Source: DATGJX01 sp963830545 (GTDB lineage Bacteria; Vulcanimicrobiota; Vulcanimicrobiia; Vulcanimicrobiales; Vulcanimicrobiaceae). From it: a stretch of 64,000 nucleotides of DNA. Shown here in pieces: positions 17,670 to 27,380 of this stretch. The stretch spans positions 1,426,001 to 1,490,000 of the forward strand of contig CAWHMK010000001.1 of NCBI GenBank assembly GCA_963830545.1, read 5' to 3'. Position 1 is the stretch's first letter, and the number at the start of each line of letters is the position of its first letter. The position numbers and the translations under genes were made by a program. The notes beneath the pieces were generated by a model, which worked only from the letters and a program-made list of their open reading frames with translations, was not told where the DNA came from and did no database searches.

Positions 17670-18697
17670 GTGCTCGGAACGCTCGCGCAGACTCGCTGAG
17701 CGCGTCGGCGGACGCGTCGAAGGCGACGGTTCGCTGGCGATCGCGCGCATCGCGGCAATCGACGAGGCAGGCGCCGACGCGTTGACCTTCGCGACGACGC
17801 CTTCGTATTTTCAAACCGCGCTGCGTTCCCATGCGGCCGCCGTGCTCGTCGATGCGAGCATCGCAGTCTGAACCGCATGAAGACGGCAAGGCGCTGATCG
17901 TCGTCGAAAACGCGCGCGTCGCGTTGATGCAGTTGCTGCGGGGGTTCGACCGTCCGCGCAAAACCGGACCGTTCGTCCATCCAACGGCCGTCGTCGACGC
18001 GAGCGCGCATCTGGGCAAGGGCGTGTACGTCGGCGCGAACGCGGTGGTGGGCGCGCGAAGCCGCATCGGCGCTCGCAGTGTCATCGATGCGTGCGCGTAC
18101 GTCGGTGAAGACGTACGCCTCGGCGACGACGCGCAGCTGTATCCGCGATCCGCCCTCATGGACGGCTGCGTCGCCGGAGAACGGGTCATCGTTCATCCCG
18201 GCGCGGTCGTCGGCAGCGAGGGCTTCGGTTACGTCTTCCTCGACGGCCGTTTCGAGCGCATTCCGCAAGCCGGCAACGTCGTGCTGGGCGACGACGTGGA
18301 AATCGGCGCGAATACGTGCATCGATCGCGCGCAGACCGGAAGCACGCAGATCGGCGCGGGCACGAAAATCGACAATCTGTGTCAAATCGGACACAATTGC
18401 CGCATCGGAAGCCATACGGGAATGGCCGCGCAAACGGGTTTGGCTGGAAGTACGATCATCGGCGACTACGCGCTCATCGGCGGTCAAGCGGGGTTCAAAG
18501 GCCACATCACGATCGGTTCGCGCGTCAAGATCGCCGCGGGCGCGAAAGTGTGGGGCGACCTCGCAGACGACGCATTCGTGAGCGGCACGCCTGCGCGTCC
18601 GCACCAGGAGGATTTGCGCCGAGAGGTCATGCTTCGAGGCCTGCCTAAGCTGGTTGCCCGTGTCGACGCCCTCGAAAAGAAATTCCGAGAACCGTAG
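17670..18697 (+). CDS. lpxD: UDP-3-O-acylglucosamine N-acyltransferase LpxD (frame broken twice)
   Basis: LpxD adds the second acyl chain in lipid A synthesis. From the GTG at 17670 the frame breaks after 7 codons and again at about 17866, each by +1. Removing the middle base of AGACT (17689-17693) and AGTCT (17865-17869) gives LAQLAERVGGRV and SIAAEPHEDGKALIVVEN, both typical of the LpxD N-terminal domain. A left-handed hexapeptide helix follows. It holds the catalytic-histidine region CQIGHNCRIGSH and ends in a C-terminal helix (LVARVDALEKKF). The repaired length is 341 residues, normal for the family. Confidence 0.92.
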
Positions 18698-18703
18698 GCG
18701 GGC

Positions 18704-19559
18704 GTGAGCGTGCAATACCAAACCACGCTGCGCGAACCGTTTTCGTATGAAGGCGTGGGCTTGCATACCGGCGTTCCATGCCGCGTCGAGCTGCGTCCGG
18801 CGCCCGCGGACGCAGGCCTGCAATTCGTTGCTTCCGGAACGCCGATCCCGGCGCTCGCCGAGTACGTCGTCGAGACCGCCCGCGCGACCGTCGTCGGCAA
18901 AGACGGCGTCACGATTTCGACCGTCGAGCATTTGCTCGCGGCACTGTTCGCAATGGGAATCGCGAACGCGCGCATTCACGTCGAGGGTCCGGAGATTCCG
19001 GTCGCCGACGGCAGCGCGAAAACGTGGGTCGATCTTATTGCGCAGGCCGGTGTCGCGCCTCAGCGCGAAGTGCGCGAGCGCTACGTGCCCGCAGCACCGA
19101 GTTTCATGCGCGACGGCGATCGCGCGATCATCGTTCTGCCGGCAGCGCAATTGCGCATCCGGTTTCTGGCGGACTTCGCGCCGCCGATCGGCGCGCAATA
19201 TTTCGACGGCGAGCTGACTGCGGAGTTCTTCGCGAGCGAAATCGCGGCCGCGCGAACCTTTGGATATCTGCACGAGGTGCAGGCGTTGCTGGATCGCGGC
19301 CTGGCAAAGGGCGGAACGCTGGAGAACGCGCTCGTGTTCGCACCGGACGGACCCATGCAGGAGATGCGCTGGGAGAACGAACCGGTGCGGCACAAAGTAC
19401 TCGATCTGCGTCGGCGATCTCGCCTTACTGGGCGCGTGGCCGCAATGCGAGATCGTCGCGATCAAGAGCGGGCACAAGCTGCACTGCATTGCAACTACCG
19501 AGCTGCGGCGCCAGATGCGCGCGAAACTTCAGCCGGCGAGCATGCTGCCGGGTGGCTGA
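18704..19559 (+). CDS. lpxC: UDP-3-O-acyl-GlcNAc deacetylase LpxC (frame broken once)
   Basis: LpxC is the zinc deacetylase of the committed lipid A step. The GTG at 18704 gives QTTLREPFSYEGVGLHTG. Zinc-ligand and active-site motifs are present: STVEHLLAAL, and HKVLD followed, after a frame break, by VGDLALLG. The break is +1 at about 19405-19409; an extra C in CTGCGTC would restore LDLVGDLALLG. The end overlaps fabZ by 8 bp. The repaired length of 284 residues is near the family norm (~300). The same operon order, lpxD-lpxC-fabZ-lpxA, is widespread. Confidence 0.93.
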
Positions 19560-20025
19560 ACTGGACATTCGGCAGATCATGCAGATTCTGCCTCACCGCT
19601 ATCCGATTCTGCTGGTCGATCGCATCACCGAACTCGAACCGGGCGTGCGCGCCGTCGGCTACAAAAACGTCACTGCAACCGAACCCGTCTTCAACGGGCA
19701 CTTTCCCGGCAATCCGCTGCTTCCCGGCGTCTACATGATCGAGGCGCTCGCGCAGCTCGGCGGCTGCGTGGTGCTCGAGCCGGGTGAATTTTCGCGTAAG
19801 ACGCCGTATCTGGCGGGCATCGACGGCGCGAAATTCCGGCGGCCGGTCGTCCCCGGCGATCGGTTCATGATGGACGTGCGCTTGACGAAACACAAGCGCA
19901 ACATCGGCTGGGTTCATGCCGAAGGCAGCGTCGACGGGCAATTCGTCGTCTCCGCGGAGCTGATGTTTTCCATCGCGTCGGATCCACGCCTTTTCGGATA
20001 CGACGCGACGGTTCTGCACGCTTGA
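19552..20025 (+). CDS. fabZ: 3-hydroxyacyl-ACP dehydratase FabZ
   Basis: FabZ dehydrates 3-hydroxyacyl-ACP in fatty acid synthesis and so competes with LpxA/LpxD for hydroxyacyl donors. The 157-residue hot-dog protein starts at GTG 19552 inside the end of lpxC (ELDIRQIMQILPHRYPILLV). The catalytic His and Glu lie in GHFPGNPLLPGVYMIEALAQ. Its TGA overlaps the TTG start of lpxA, so translation is coupled. The frame is intact. Confidence 0.96.
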   Translation: MAELDIRQIMQILPHRYPILLVDRITELEPGVRAVGYKNVTATEPVFNGHFPGNPLLPGVYMIEALAQLGGCVVLEPGEFSRKTPYLAGIDGAKFRRPVVPGDRFMMDVRLTKHKRNIGWVHAEGSVDGQFVVSAELMFSIASDPRLFGYDATVLHA

Positions 20026-20793
20026 TACATCCCACCGCCATCGTTCATCCGAGCGCGAACTTGGATCGCGGCGTGGAAATCGGCCCGTATTGCATCGTCG
20101 GAGAAAACGTTTCGATTGGCCGTGGAAGCGTACTGCAGGCCCACGTCGTGCTCAACGGCTGGACGAGCATCGGTGAAGATTGCCGCATTTTTCCGTTCGC
20201 CACGATCGGCGCCTCTTCGCAGGACAAGAAATATACCGGAGAGCGCGCCTACACGCGCATCGGCAGCCGGACGATCGTACGTGAATACGTCAGCGTGCAG
20301 CGCGCGACCGGAGAAGATCAGGTCACCGCAATCGGCGACGACTGCCTGCTGCTGGCCTACACTCACGTGGCGCACAACTGCATTCTGGGAAACGGCGTGA
20401 CGATGAGCAATCTCGCGCAGCTCGCCGGTCACTGCATCATCGACGACAACGTCGTCATCGCCGGCATGGCGGGGCTGCATCAATTCGTGCGCGTCGGCCG
20501 CTACGCGTTCATCGGCGGCGACAGCAAAGTCACGCGCGACGTACCGCCGTTTTTTCTCGTCGAAGGAAATCCCGCCGCACCGTACGGTTTGAACAGCGTC
20601 GGCTTGCGCCGCGCCAATTTCAGCGACGGAGAACGCGCCGAGATAAAGAAATTCTACAAGATGCTGTATGGTTCGAAGTTGAAGCCTGTCCGAAGCGATG
20701 GAAACGATGAAAGCCGAGGCGACGACGGAATCGGGCCGTCACATTCTGGAGTTTCTCGAAGGCGAATCGCAGCGCGGCATATTGTTGAAGTAG
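20022..20793 (+). CDS. lpxA: UDP-GlcNAc acyltransferase LpxA (frame broken near the C-terminus)
   Basis: LpxA performs the first lipid A acylation. The TTG start at 20022 overlaps the fabZ stop and gives (M)IHPTAIVHPSANL. The hexapeptide helix includes the catalytic region YTHVAHNCILGN. The frame breaks by +1 within AGCCT (20683-20687). Dropping one C restores LKLSEAMETMKAE and the usual C-terminal helical domain, ending ESQRGILLK at 20793. The repaired length is 256 residues, right for the family. Without repair the frame would run on into lpxB. Confidence 0.93.
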
Positions 20794-20796
20794 CCG

Positions 20797-21910
20797 ATGC
20801 GCTATTTCTTATCGAGCGGTGAAGCATCGGGCGAACTCGCCGCGACGCTGCTCGCGCAGGCGATTCGCGAATTCGATCCGCAGGCGCAATTCGAAGGCAT
20901 CGGTTCGGCGCGTATGCGCGATACCGGCATCAGCCTCTGGAAAGATCACGCCGGGTGGGCCAGCATCGGGCCGCTCGCGGCAGTTCCGCGCATTCCCAAA
21001 CTCTTGCTCATCATGCTGCGCGCCGCGCACCACATCGCGCGCACCAAGCCGGACCTGGTCGTGTTGATCGACTTCGGGGCATTCAACGTGCGGCTCGCCA
21101 AGCGGCTGCGAGCGATCGGTTATCAGGGACCGATTCTCGACGTCTTTCCTCCCGCCACCTGGCTCGACCGCGAAAAGACCGCGCGCGACCTCGCGGCGGT
21201 TGCGATACCGCTGACGGCGTTCGAACACCAGCGTGATTTCTATCGATCGCTCGGTTTGCGCATCGCCTATTTCGGCCATCCGCTCGCCGGACAGTATCGA
21301 GCTGCGTGCTCCTCGGCCGGCCCCTAGCGAGGACGCAGGAGTGGTCGCGCTGCTTCCCGGCAGCCGTTCCGGTGAAATACGCCTACACGCTCCGCGTCTG
21401 TACGCGGCGTTTGCGCAGCTTCACGGGCGGCGCCCGCATCTGCGTGGCATCGTCGGCGCCGCCGATGAGTGCGCCGAAATGCAGCTACGCGCCGCGGCGA
21501 AAGTCGCCGGCGCCGGCGATTTCACTTTCGTTCGCGGAACGCTCTGCGCGATCGCGGACGCCGACGCCGCATGGGTTGCCTCGGGAACTGCGGTGCTGGA
21601 ATGCGCCCTCTCCGGTGTGCCGTCGGTTGCCCTCTACGTCATTTCGCGCGCCTTGGTGCGGCACGCGCGCCGCGTGTATTCCGGGCGTTTCGTCACGTTG
21701 CCGAACCTCGTGCTGAACCGTGCCGTCGTTCCCGAATTTCTGCAGGGCGAAGCGACGCCGCAGCACCTGGCCGATGCGGTGGACGCGCTGCTGCGCGATC
21801 CGAACGCGCAATACAAGGACCTTGAAACGCTTCACGCCGCGCTCGGACCGCCCGATGCCCTGGAGCGCTGCGCGCGATACGCCGTCGATCTGGCTCGAGG
21901 AGCGCAGTGA
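20797..21910 (+). CDS. lpxB: Lipid-A-disaccharide synthase LpxB (frame broken once)
   Basis: LpxB (GT19) joins lipid X and UDP-diacylglucosamine. The ATG at 20797 gives the family start RYFLSSGEASGELAA. Other family motifs are LVVLIDFGAFN, VFPPATWLD, VALLPGSRSGEI, and the donor-site region ASGTAVLECALSGVPSVALY. The frame breaks by +1 after FGHPLA at about 21289. Removing the A of GGAC (21289-21292) gives LAGSIELRAPRP and a 370-residue protein of normal length. The stop overlaps the start of the metallophosphoesterase. Confidence 0.93.
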
Positions 21911-22629
21911 CGCTGCGAGTTTATCACACGTCCGATTTGCACGACCATCGCGGAATCGCGGCGCCGCTCGCACTGCTGCGCGAGCGGGAACCGGGCCTGC
22001 TTTTCGACTGCGGGGACTCGCTGCGAGGCAGCCAAACGGTGTACCACCGCCGCGAGCCCATCATCGCAGAGATCGACGACGCTCGATACGACGCGCAAGC
22101 CATCGGCAATCGCGAGTTTCATTATCTGTACCGATGTTTTCGCGCGCGGGCGGCGCAAATGCATCATCCGCTGGTGTGCACGAATCTGGTCGACACGAGA
22201 GATCGAGCGCTTCCGTTCTCGCGATCGCTCGTGTTGGAGTACGGCGGGGTGCGCGTGCATCTGCTCGGCCTGCTGATCATGCAGTACCCGCAACGCAGCC
22301 CGTGGGAGCGCGTTTTCGGCTGGCGATTCCTGGATCCGGCAACGGTGATAAGCGAATTCAGTGCAGACTTAGGTAAAGACGACGTGCTGATCGTACTCTC
22401 GCATCTGGGGCTTTCACTCGATCGCAAGCTCGCGGCCGCAGTGCCGCGCATCGATTTGCTCTTGGGGGGACACAGCCACGACACCCTTGGGCACCCGGAG
22501 TTCGTTTCCGGCGTACCAATCGTGCACGCCGGGCCGTACGGAAAATACGTTTCCCGCACGCTGCTCGAACCCGATGGCGGCGGCCGCATGCGCGTGCAGG
22601 CCTTCGATCTGATGCCCCTGCTTCGATGA
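21907..22629 (+). CDS. Metallophosphoesterase, 5'-nucleotidase-type fold; LpxH stand-in candidate
   Basis: This 240-residue calcineurin-type phosphoesterase has metal-binding motifs TSDLHDHRG, DCGDSLRG, GNREFHYL, SHLGLSLD and GGHSHDT. The usual GNHE motif reads GNRE, so the histidine that normally binds phosphate is Arg. It has no signal peptide, unlike periplasmic UshA proteins. It overlaps lpxB at GTGA and the next LpxB-like gene at ATGA. No LpxH, LpxI or LpxG was recognised in the window, and cleavage of UDP-diacylglucosamine to lipid X is needed before LpxB. The position makes it a candidate for that step; this is inference. Confidence 0.75.
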   Translation: MTLRVYHTSDLHDHRGIAAPLALLREREPGLLFDCGDSLRGSQTVYHRREPIIAEIDDARYDAQAIGNREFHYLYRCFRARAAQMHHPLVCTNLVDTRDRALPFSRSLVLEYGGVRVHLLGLLIMQYPQRSPWERVFGWRFLDPATVISEFSADLGKDDVLIVLSHLGLSLDRKLAAAVPRIDLLLGGHSHDTLGHPEFVSGVPIVHAGPYGKYVSRTLLEPDGGGRMRVQAFDLMPLLR

Positions 22630-23777
22630 AACGCATTCTTTTCGTCTCCAACGGTCACGGCGAGATCGCCATCGCCTCCCGGCTTGCGTCGGAGCTGCAC
22701 GTACTGCGCCCGATTCCATGCGATCATCTGGCGCTGGTCGGCAATTTCCCCTCGGAATCCGTCTTGCGCGAAGTCGGTCCGCGCCGCTCGCTGCCCAGCG
22801 GCGGCGTGATCGCCATGGGAAACGTGCGTAATATCGCGCGCGACGTGCGCTCGGGACTGCTTTCGCACACGCTCGCCCAGATTCGCTTCTTACGCGGCGT
22901 GCGCGGCACGTACGCGGCGGCGGTTGCGGTCGGGGATATCTTTGCACTCCTGATGGCGCTGCAGGCGCGAGCGGGGCGTACGCTGTTCGTGGGTACCGCA
23001 AAAAGCGTGTATGTCGCGCCGTACGGATCCTTCGAAGAACGGATCGTCCGCAAAGCGAATGCGGTTTTCGTGCGTGACGAGGCAACTGCCGCGCGCCTGC
23101 GCGAGCACGGCATAGCGGCAGAAAGCGCAAACGCCATCGTCGATCTCTATGCAGACGAGGCCGGACACATCGAGGTCGATTTCGATCCGGTCCTCGCACT
23201 TTTTCCGGGCAGCCGCGAACAAGCATACGCCGATGCGGTGTACATGGCGCGCGTGCTGCGCGACGCCGTGCGGAAAGATCTGCGCGGCGGGGGCATTCTT
23301 TCCATCGCGCCGGGCATCGACGTGCAAGGCATGTGCGCGCGATTCGAAGCCGACGGTTGGCGCGTGGTTTCGCGCAACGATCCGCTGCAGCCGTTTTCGC
23401 TCTACGACGGCGACCGCGAATTCATACGCGCTTGGAGCGGGTCCCTTGGACCGATGCTGGAGCGCGCGCGTTTGGTGCTGGGACAGGCCGGAACGGCGAA
23501 CGAAGCCGCTGCAGCCACGGGCATTCCCGTGGTCGCGTTTGCACGGTGCGGCGAAACGCGAACTCCGTGGTACCGCAAGCGGCAGATCGGATTGCTGGGC
23601 GGTGCGATGGTCGTTGCGAGCGCGCAAGCGCCGCAGGCAGCGTCGCAAGTCTCTGCGCTGCTGCACGACGCAGACCGGCGCGAACGCATGGGCGCGATCG
23701 GACGCGAACGCATGGGAGCACCCGGCGCAGCGGCGATCGTTGCCGCGCGCATCGCGCAGCTGGTGAGCGAGCAATGA
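22626..23777 (+). CDS. LpxB-like glycosyltransferase (lipid-A-disaccharide synthase-related)
   Basis: This 383-residue protein resembles the LpxB-related family seen in cyanobacteria (TIGR03492-type). It starts ILFVSNGHGEIAIASRLASEL, has LFPGSREQAYADAV in the middle, and a donor-site block VLGQAGTANEAAAATGIPVVAF. These match the GT-B pattern of LpxB but with a different N-terminus. It overlaps its neighbours on both sides, between the phosphoesterase and an O-antigen ligase. That suggests a sugar transfer in LPS core or another envelope glycolipid. The substrate is unknown. Confidence 0.72.
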   Translation: MKRILFVSNGHGEIAIASRLASELHVLRPIPCDHLALVGNFPSESVLREVGPRRSLPSGGVIAMGNVRNIARDVRSGLLSHTLAQIRFLRGVRGTYAAAVAVGDIFALLMALQARAGRTLFVGTAKSVYVAPYGSFEERIVRKANAVFVRDEATAARLREHGIAAESANAIVDLYADEAGHIEVDFDPVLALFPGSREQAYADAVYMARVLRDAVRKDLRGGGILSIAPGIDVQGMCARFEADGWRVVSRNDPLQPFSLYDGDREFIRAWSGSLGPMLERARLVLGQAGTANEAAAATGIPVVAFARCGETRTPWYRKRQIGLLGGAMVVASAQAPQAASQVSALLHDADRRERMGAIGRERMGAPGAAAIVAARIAQLVSEQ

Positions 23778-24979
23778 ATGCGCGAAGGCTGCTGCCCGCC
23801 GTGTTCGCGTTCACCTATTTCGTCGTGCCGCTGTTTCCGCCGTTCATAACGCTGACGGCGGTGACGATTCCCGGCGTTTCTCTCGTGCCGCGAGCGTTTG
23901 CGATCGCGCTGCTTGCGGCGATGGCCTGCGCGGCGGTTTATGCGTGCGTGCTCCTGCTGCAGCGCCCGATCCAGCGTCCGCCCACGATGCTGCCGCTTCT
24001 CGGATGGCTCGGCGCGGCATTGCTCTCTGCGGTGCTTGGTTTCAATCCCGTGGGCGGCATACTCTTCATCGGTATCTTCGGCCTGGGCGTCATCTGGCAT
24101 CTCGCATTGCTGCGCTTTTACACCTACCCTGGCGTGAGTCGCGCGATCTTCCGCAGCTATCTGCTCTCGGGGGGCCTGGCTTCGCTGATCGCGATCGTCA
24201 TGGTGCTCACTCGCACGCCCGCGGATCAGTATACGATTGGTCACGGGCGCGCCATCGGCACGTTCATTCTTCCCGGCGAATTGGCCGGATATCTGATCGT
24301 CTTCTTGCCGATCGCATTCGCGGTGGGCCGCATTGCGGCGGACAAGATGCTGCGCGCGCTTGCATGGAGTGCATTCGCGTTCGGCGCCGCGGCGCTGGTG
24401 CTGACGTTCTCGCGCGCAGGCTGGATGGGTCTGGCAGCGGCCGTCGCGTTTTTTGCGTTTGCCGGCGGCAGCGTGCGCCGGCGCTACGCGCCGCTGATTC
24501 TGCTCGGGGGTCTCGCGGCCGTGCTGATCGTGTTCAACGCGCATCACGATCCGGCCGAAAATTACACGCGACTGTCAATATGGCAGGCGAGCGTCGAGAT
24601 CGTTCGGCGTTTTCCGCTCACGGGTGTCGGGCCGTTCGACTTTGCGCGCGTGTACCCGCTCGTGCGTTTGCCGGACGGCGATCTCACGGCATTTCACGCG
24701 CATAGTTTTCTGCTGACGATTTTCGCGGAAATGGGTATCGTCGGAGTCATCGCGGTGCTCGCGGCGTGGTGGCGCTTCGGCGTCGCGCTGCGCGAGCGTC
24801 TGCGCCATGCACGCCCGCAATACGCGGTGCTCGCGCTGGCGATCGCGGCGGGACTTGCCGGAACCTGGGTGCAAGGCCTGATCGACACGGTCAGCGTGGT
24901 GATTTTCGGTTTGTGGCTGCCGTCGATGGCGCTTGCGCTCGCGGCGGCCGAAAACGGATTGGGAGAGGAGACGCGATGA
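23774..24979 (+). CDS. O-antigen ligase/polymerase family membrane protein (Wzy_C)
   Basis: This 401-residue protein has about ten hydrophobic segments. It carries the Wzy_C/WaaL signature in its large loop and following helix: LTGVGPFDFARVYPL, then HAHSFLLTIFAEMGIVG, where the His is characteristic of ligases. It would act in the inner membrane, joining or polymerising glycan on a lipid carrier. The ATG at 23774 overlaps the previous stop. Ligase and polymerase cannot be told apart from sequence alone. Confidence 0.8.
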   Translation: MNARRLLPAVFAFTYFVVPLFPPFITLTAVTIPGVSLVPRAFAIALLAAMACAAVYACVLLLQRPIQRPPTMLPLLGWLGAALLSAVLGFNPVGGILFIGIFGLGVIWHLALLRFYTYPGVSRAIFRSYLLSGGLASLIAIVMVLTRTPADQYTIGHGRAIGTFILPGELAGYLIVFLPIAFAVGRIAADKMLRALAWSAFAFGAAALVLTFSRAGWMGLAAAVAFFAFAGGSVRRRYAPLILLGGLAAVLIVFNAHHDPAENYTRLSIWQASVEIVRRFPLTGVGPFDFARVYPLVRLPDGDLTAFHAHSFLLTIFAEMGIVGVIAVLAAWWRFGVALRERLRHARPQYAVLALAIAAGLAGTWVQGLIDTVSVVIFGLWLPSMALALAAAENGLGEETR

Positions 24980-25524
24980 AGCTCGGTCCGGCTGCGGTGC
25001 TCGCTGCGCTGCTGGTCGCCGGCTGCAATCCGCAGCCTCCCCACCGCACGGCGGAAAACAGCCCCACCGCGACGCCGAGCGAACTGCCTCCCCTCACCAT
25101 CACGGGCCATGGAACGCCAGGGCGCCCCGTCCGCGTCACGGGGCAGAGCGCAACCGGCGGGAAGACGTACGAGCTGCTCGCGCGCTCATATGTCAGCCAC
25201 TCGGCGCAGAATGTCACCCAAGCAACGTTTCAGCAAACGCAGGTAACGTTTTACGACAAGGATGGTACCTCACTGCAGGCTCATGCGCCGCAAGCTCGCC
25301 TCGACGACCGGCGCAAGCAGGTGATTCTTCTGGGCGGAGTGCATGCCAAGACGAGCACGGGCCTGACACTCCAGTGCGATCGGCTCGTCTACGACAACGC
25401 AACCCGAATGCTGCACGGCACGGGAAACGTGCGCATCGCCGGCACTCAAGGCGGCCAGCAGCAGGTGCTGACCGGCAACTCGTTCACGTCCGACGTCAAG
25501 CTGACGCAGATGACGATGAGGTAA
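24976..25524 (+). CDS. LptC/OstA-like lipoprotein of the LPS transport bridge
   Basis: This 182-residue protein has a lipoprotein signal (AALLVAGC). The beta-rich domain resembles LptC/LptA jelly-roll units: VTFYDKDGTSLQAHAPQARLD, VILLGGVHAKTSTGLTLQC, HGTGNVRIAG. It lies directly before lptB and lptF/G, where LptC or LptA is expected. It is longer than LptA alone and begins with a Pro/Thr-rich linker. Which of the two roles it fills is not decided by sequence. Confidence 0.75.
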   Translation: MKLGPAAVLAALLVAGCNPQPPHRTAENSPTATPSELPPLTITGHGTPGRPVRVTGQSATGGKTYELLARSYVSHSAQNVTQATFQQTQVTFYDKDGTSLQAHAPQARLDDRRKQVILLGGVHAKTSTGLTLQCDRLVYDNATRMLHGTGNVRIAGTQGGQQQVLTGNSFTSDVKLTQMTMR

Positions 25525-26267
25525 TGGAACACCCCCACGAAATCAAGATCCGCAACCTGATGAAGCGGTACGGCGAACGCGCCGTGGTCGACGGCGTGAG
25601 CGCGGAAGTTCGCACGGGTGAAATCGTCGGTCTGCTCGGCCCCAACGGCGCGGGCAAGACGACCACGTTTTACATGGTGGTGGGTTTGGTCAAGCCGGAC
25701 GGCGGTACCGTTCTGCTCGCGGGCGACGCAGGCGAGATCGATCTCAGCAGCGCGCCGATGTATCAGCGATCGCGCCGCGGCATCGGATATCTCGCGCAAG
25801 AGAATTCGATCTTCCGCAAACTTTCGGTCGGCGACAACGTGCGCCTGATTTGGGAGATGCACGGCGTTCCTCGCGAAGAACAGGAAAAGCGGCTCGCACC
25901 GCTGCTCGAGGAGTTCGGGCTGCTGGAGTTCATCAACGCGCGCGGCGACAGTCTCTCCGGCGGCGAGCGGCGTCGCGTCGAAATCGCGCGCGCGATCGCG
26001 ACCGAACCCGCGTTTCTGCTGCTCGACGAGCCGTTCACGGGCATCGATCCGATCGCGGTCGCGGACATCCAAACGATGATCCGACAATTGCGCGATCGCG
26101 GCTTGGGCGTGCTCATCACCGATCACCAAGTGCGCGAAACGCTCGCGATCGTCGACCGCGCCTACATTTTGAACAACGGGAAGATCGAGGTCTCCGGAAC
26201 CGCGCGCGACGTGCTCGAAAGCCCGATAGCCCGCCAGTTCTATCTCGGCGAGGGATTCCGATTGTGA
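25524..26267 (+). CDS. lptB: LPS export ABC transporter ATP-binding protein LptB
   Basis: LptB powers LPS extraction from the inner membrane. The 247-residue ABC ATPase has Walker A GPNGAGKTT, a Q-loop in GYLAQENSIFRKLSV, signature LSGGERRRVEIARA, Walker B FLLLDEPFTGID and the switch His in ITDHQVRETL. The sequence is typical LptB, including the IARQFYLGEGFRL end. The ATG shares a base with the stop of the LptC-like gene, and the end overlaps lptF/G. Confidence 0.96.
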   Translation: MEHPHEIKIRNLMKRYGERAVVDGVSAEVRTGEIVGLLGPNGAGKTTTFYMVVGLVKPDGGTVLLAGDAGEIDLSSAPMYQRSRRGIGYLAQENSIFRKLSVGDNVRLIWEMHGVPREEQEKRLAPLLEEFGLLEFINARGDSLSGGERRRVEIARAIATEPAFLLLDEPFTGIDPIAVADIQTMIRQLRDRGLGVLITDHQVRETLAIVDRAYILNNGKIEVSGTARDVLESPIARQFYLGEGFRL

Positions 26268-27376
26268 ACCGGGTACGGCTCACGATTCTGGACCGGTACA
26301 TGCTCGGCGAGCTGGCCGGTCCGTCTCTGTTCGGCCTTTCCGCGTTCACGCTGATCTTCGCGGCGACGCAGATCATCGCGATCGGACGCATCGTCTCGGA
26401 AACGCACGCGCCGGTCTGGGCGGCGATCGAGGTGTTTCTGTGGCAACTTCCCAGCATTTTCGTCTTGGCGATACCGATGGCGCTGCTGCTCGGAACGCTG
26501 CTCGCCATTCAGCGTCTGTCCGGCGAAAGCGAAATCACGGCGATGAAGGCCGGCGGCATCACGTTCCTGCGCGTCGTCGCTCCGCTGCTCATCGCCGGCT
26601 TTCTGATGTCGTTCGTTACCCTGGGCTTGCAGGAGCGCGTGGTGCCGTTCGCGCGTGAAGAGGCGAATGTTCTGCAGAATACGATCATCAACAAGGCGAG
26701 CGCGTTTGCGAGCAGTTTGAACGTTTCGGCGCCGCTGCCCGGAGGCGGATCGCAGATGACGTTCGCGCGCGCCTGCGCGCAGAATTGTGGAGCGCTGCTC
26801 GGCGTGACGCTCGTGCAGTACGATCGAGCGGGAAATCCGGCGCGCATCGTCTTCGCGGATCGCGCCGTCTTCAAGGCACAGCAGTGGACGCTCGACAACG
26901 CGCGCGTCATTCAAGTGTCATCCGGCGCCGGCGGCACGACGTCTTCCGTTTTTCCCACCATGCAGGTCGAACTTGGCGAGAATCCAACCGAAATGGTGAA
27001 GCGAGCCGTGAACAACAATCCAGACGACATGAATCGCGCCGAAATCGCGCAGCTCATCCGCAGCGGACAGCTGTCGGCCAGCGAGCTCAAGAAATACACG
27101 ATGGCCTATCAAGAAAAACTTGCGACGCCGTTTGCATGTTTCGTCTTCACGCTGCTCGCCGTGCCGTACGGAATCCGTTCGATTCGGGGCGGCGGCAGCA
27201 CGAGTCTGGGTTTTGGACTAGCGGTCCTGATCGTGTTCATCTATTACATCGTCTCGACGGTGTTCTCGTACATCGGCGAGGCGTTTCTGCCGCTGGCCGC
27301 GCTTGCGGCGTGGGCGCCGAACATCATCTTCACGGCAATCGGGGCGCGGCGGCTCTACCGCGCGGCGATGGTGTAA
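26264..27376 (+). CDS. LPS export permease, LptF/LptG (YjgP/YjgQ) family
   Basis: This 370-residue permease has about six transmembrane helices, three at each end of a periplasmic jelly-roll domain. The N-terminus ILDRYMLGELAGPSLFGLSAF and the C-terminal block KLATPFACFVFTLLAVPYGI are YjgP/YjgQ signatures. The GTG start overlaps the lptB stop (GTGA). Only one such permease is present here. LptB2FG needs two, so either a homodimer forms or a second gene lies elsewhere. Both are seen in other phyla. Confidence 0.9.
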   Translation: MNRVRLTILDRYMLGELAGPSLFGLSAFTLIFAATQIIAIGRIVSETHAPVWAAIEVFLWQLPSIFVLAIPMALLLGTLLAIQRLSGESEITAMKAGGITFLRVVAPLLIAGFLMSFVTLGLQERVVPFAREEANVLQNTIINKASAFASSLNVSAPLPGGGSQMTFARACAQNCGALLGVTLVQYDRAGNPARIVFADRAVFKAQQWTLDNARVIQVSSGAGGTTSSVFPTMQVELGENPTEMVKRAVNNNPDDMNRAEIAQLIRSGQLSASELKKYTMAYQEKLATPFACFVFTLLAVPYGIRSIRGGGSTSLGFGLAVLIVFIYYIVSTVFSYIGEAFLPLAALAAWAPNIIFTAIGARRLYRAAMV

Positions 27377-27380
27377 CACG

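Noticed and set aside
17865..17871. GTC-TGA in lpxD as an RF2-like programmed +1 frameshift site
   Set aside because: It has no Shine-Dalgarno-like stimulator upstream, a second +1 break lies in the same gene, and the same AGNCY signature appears at breaks without any stop codon and in other codon phases.
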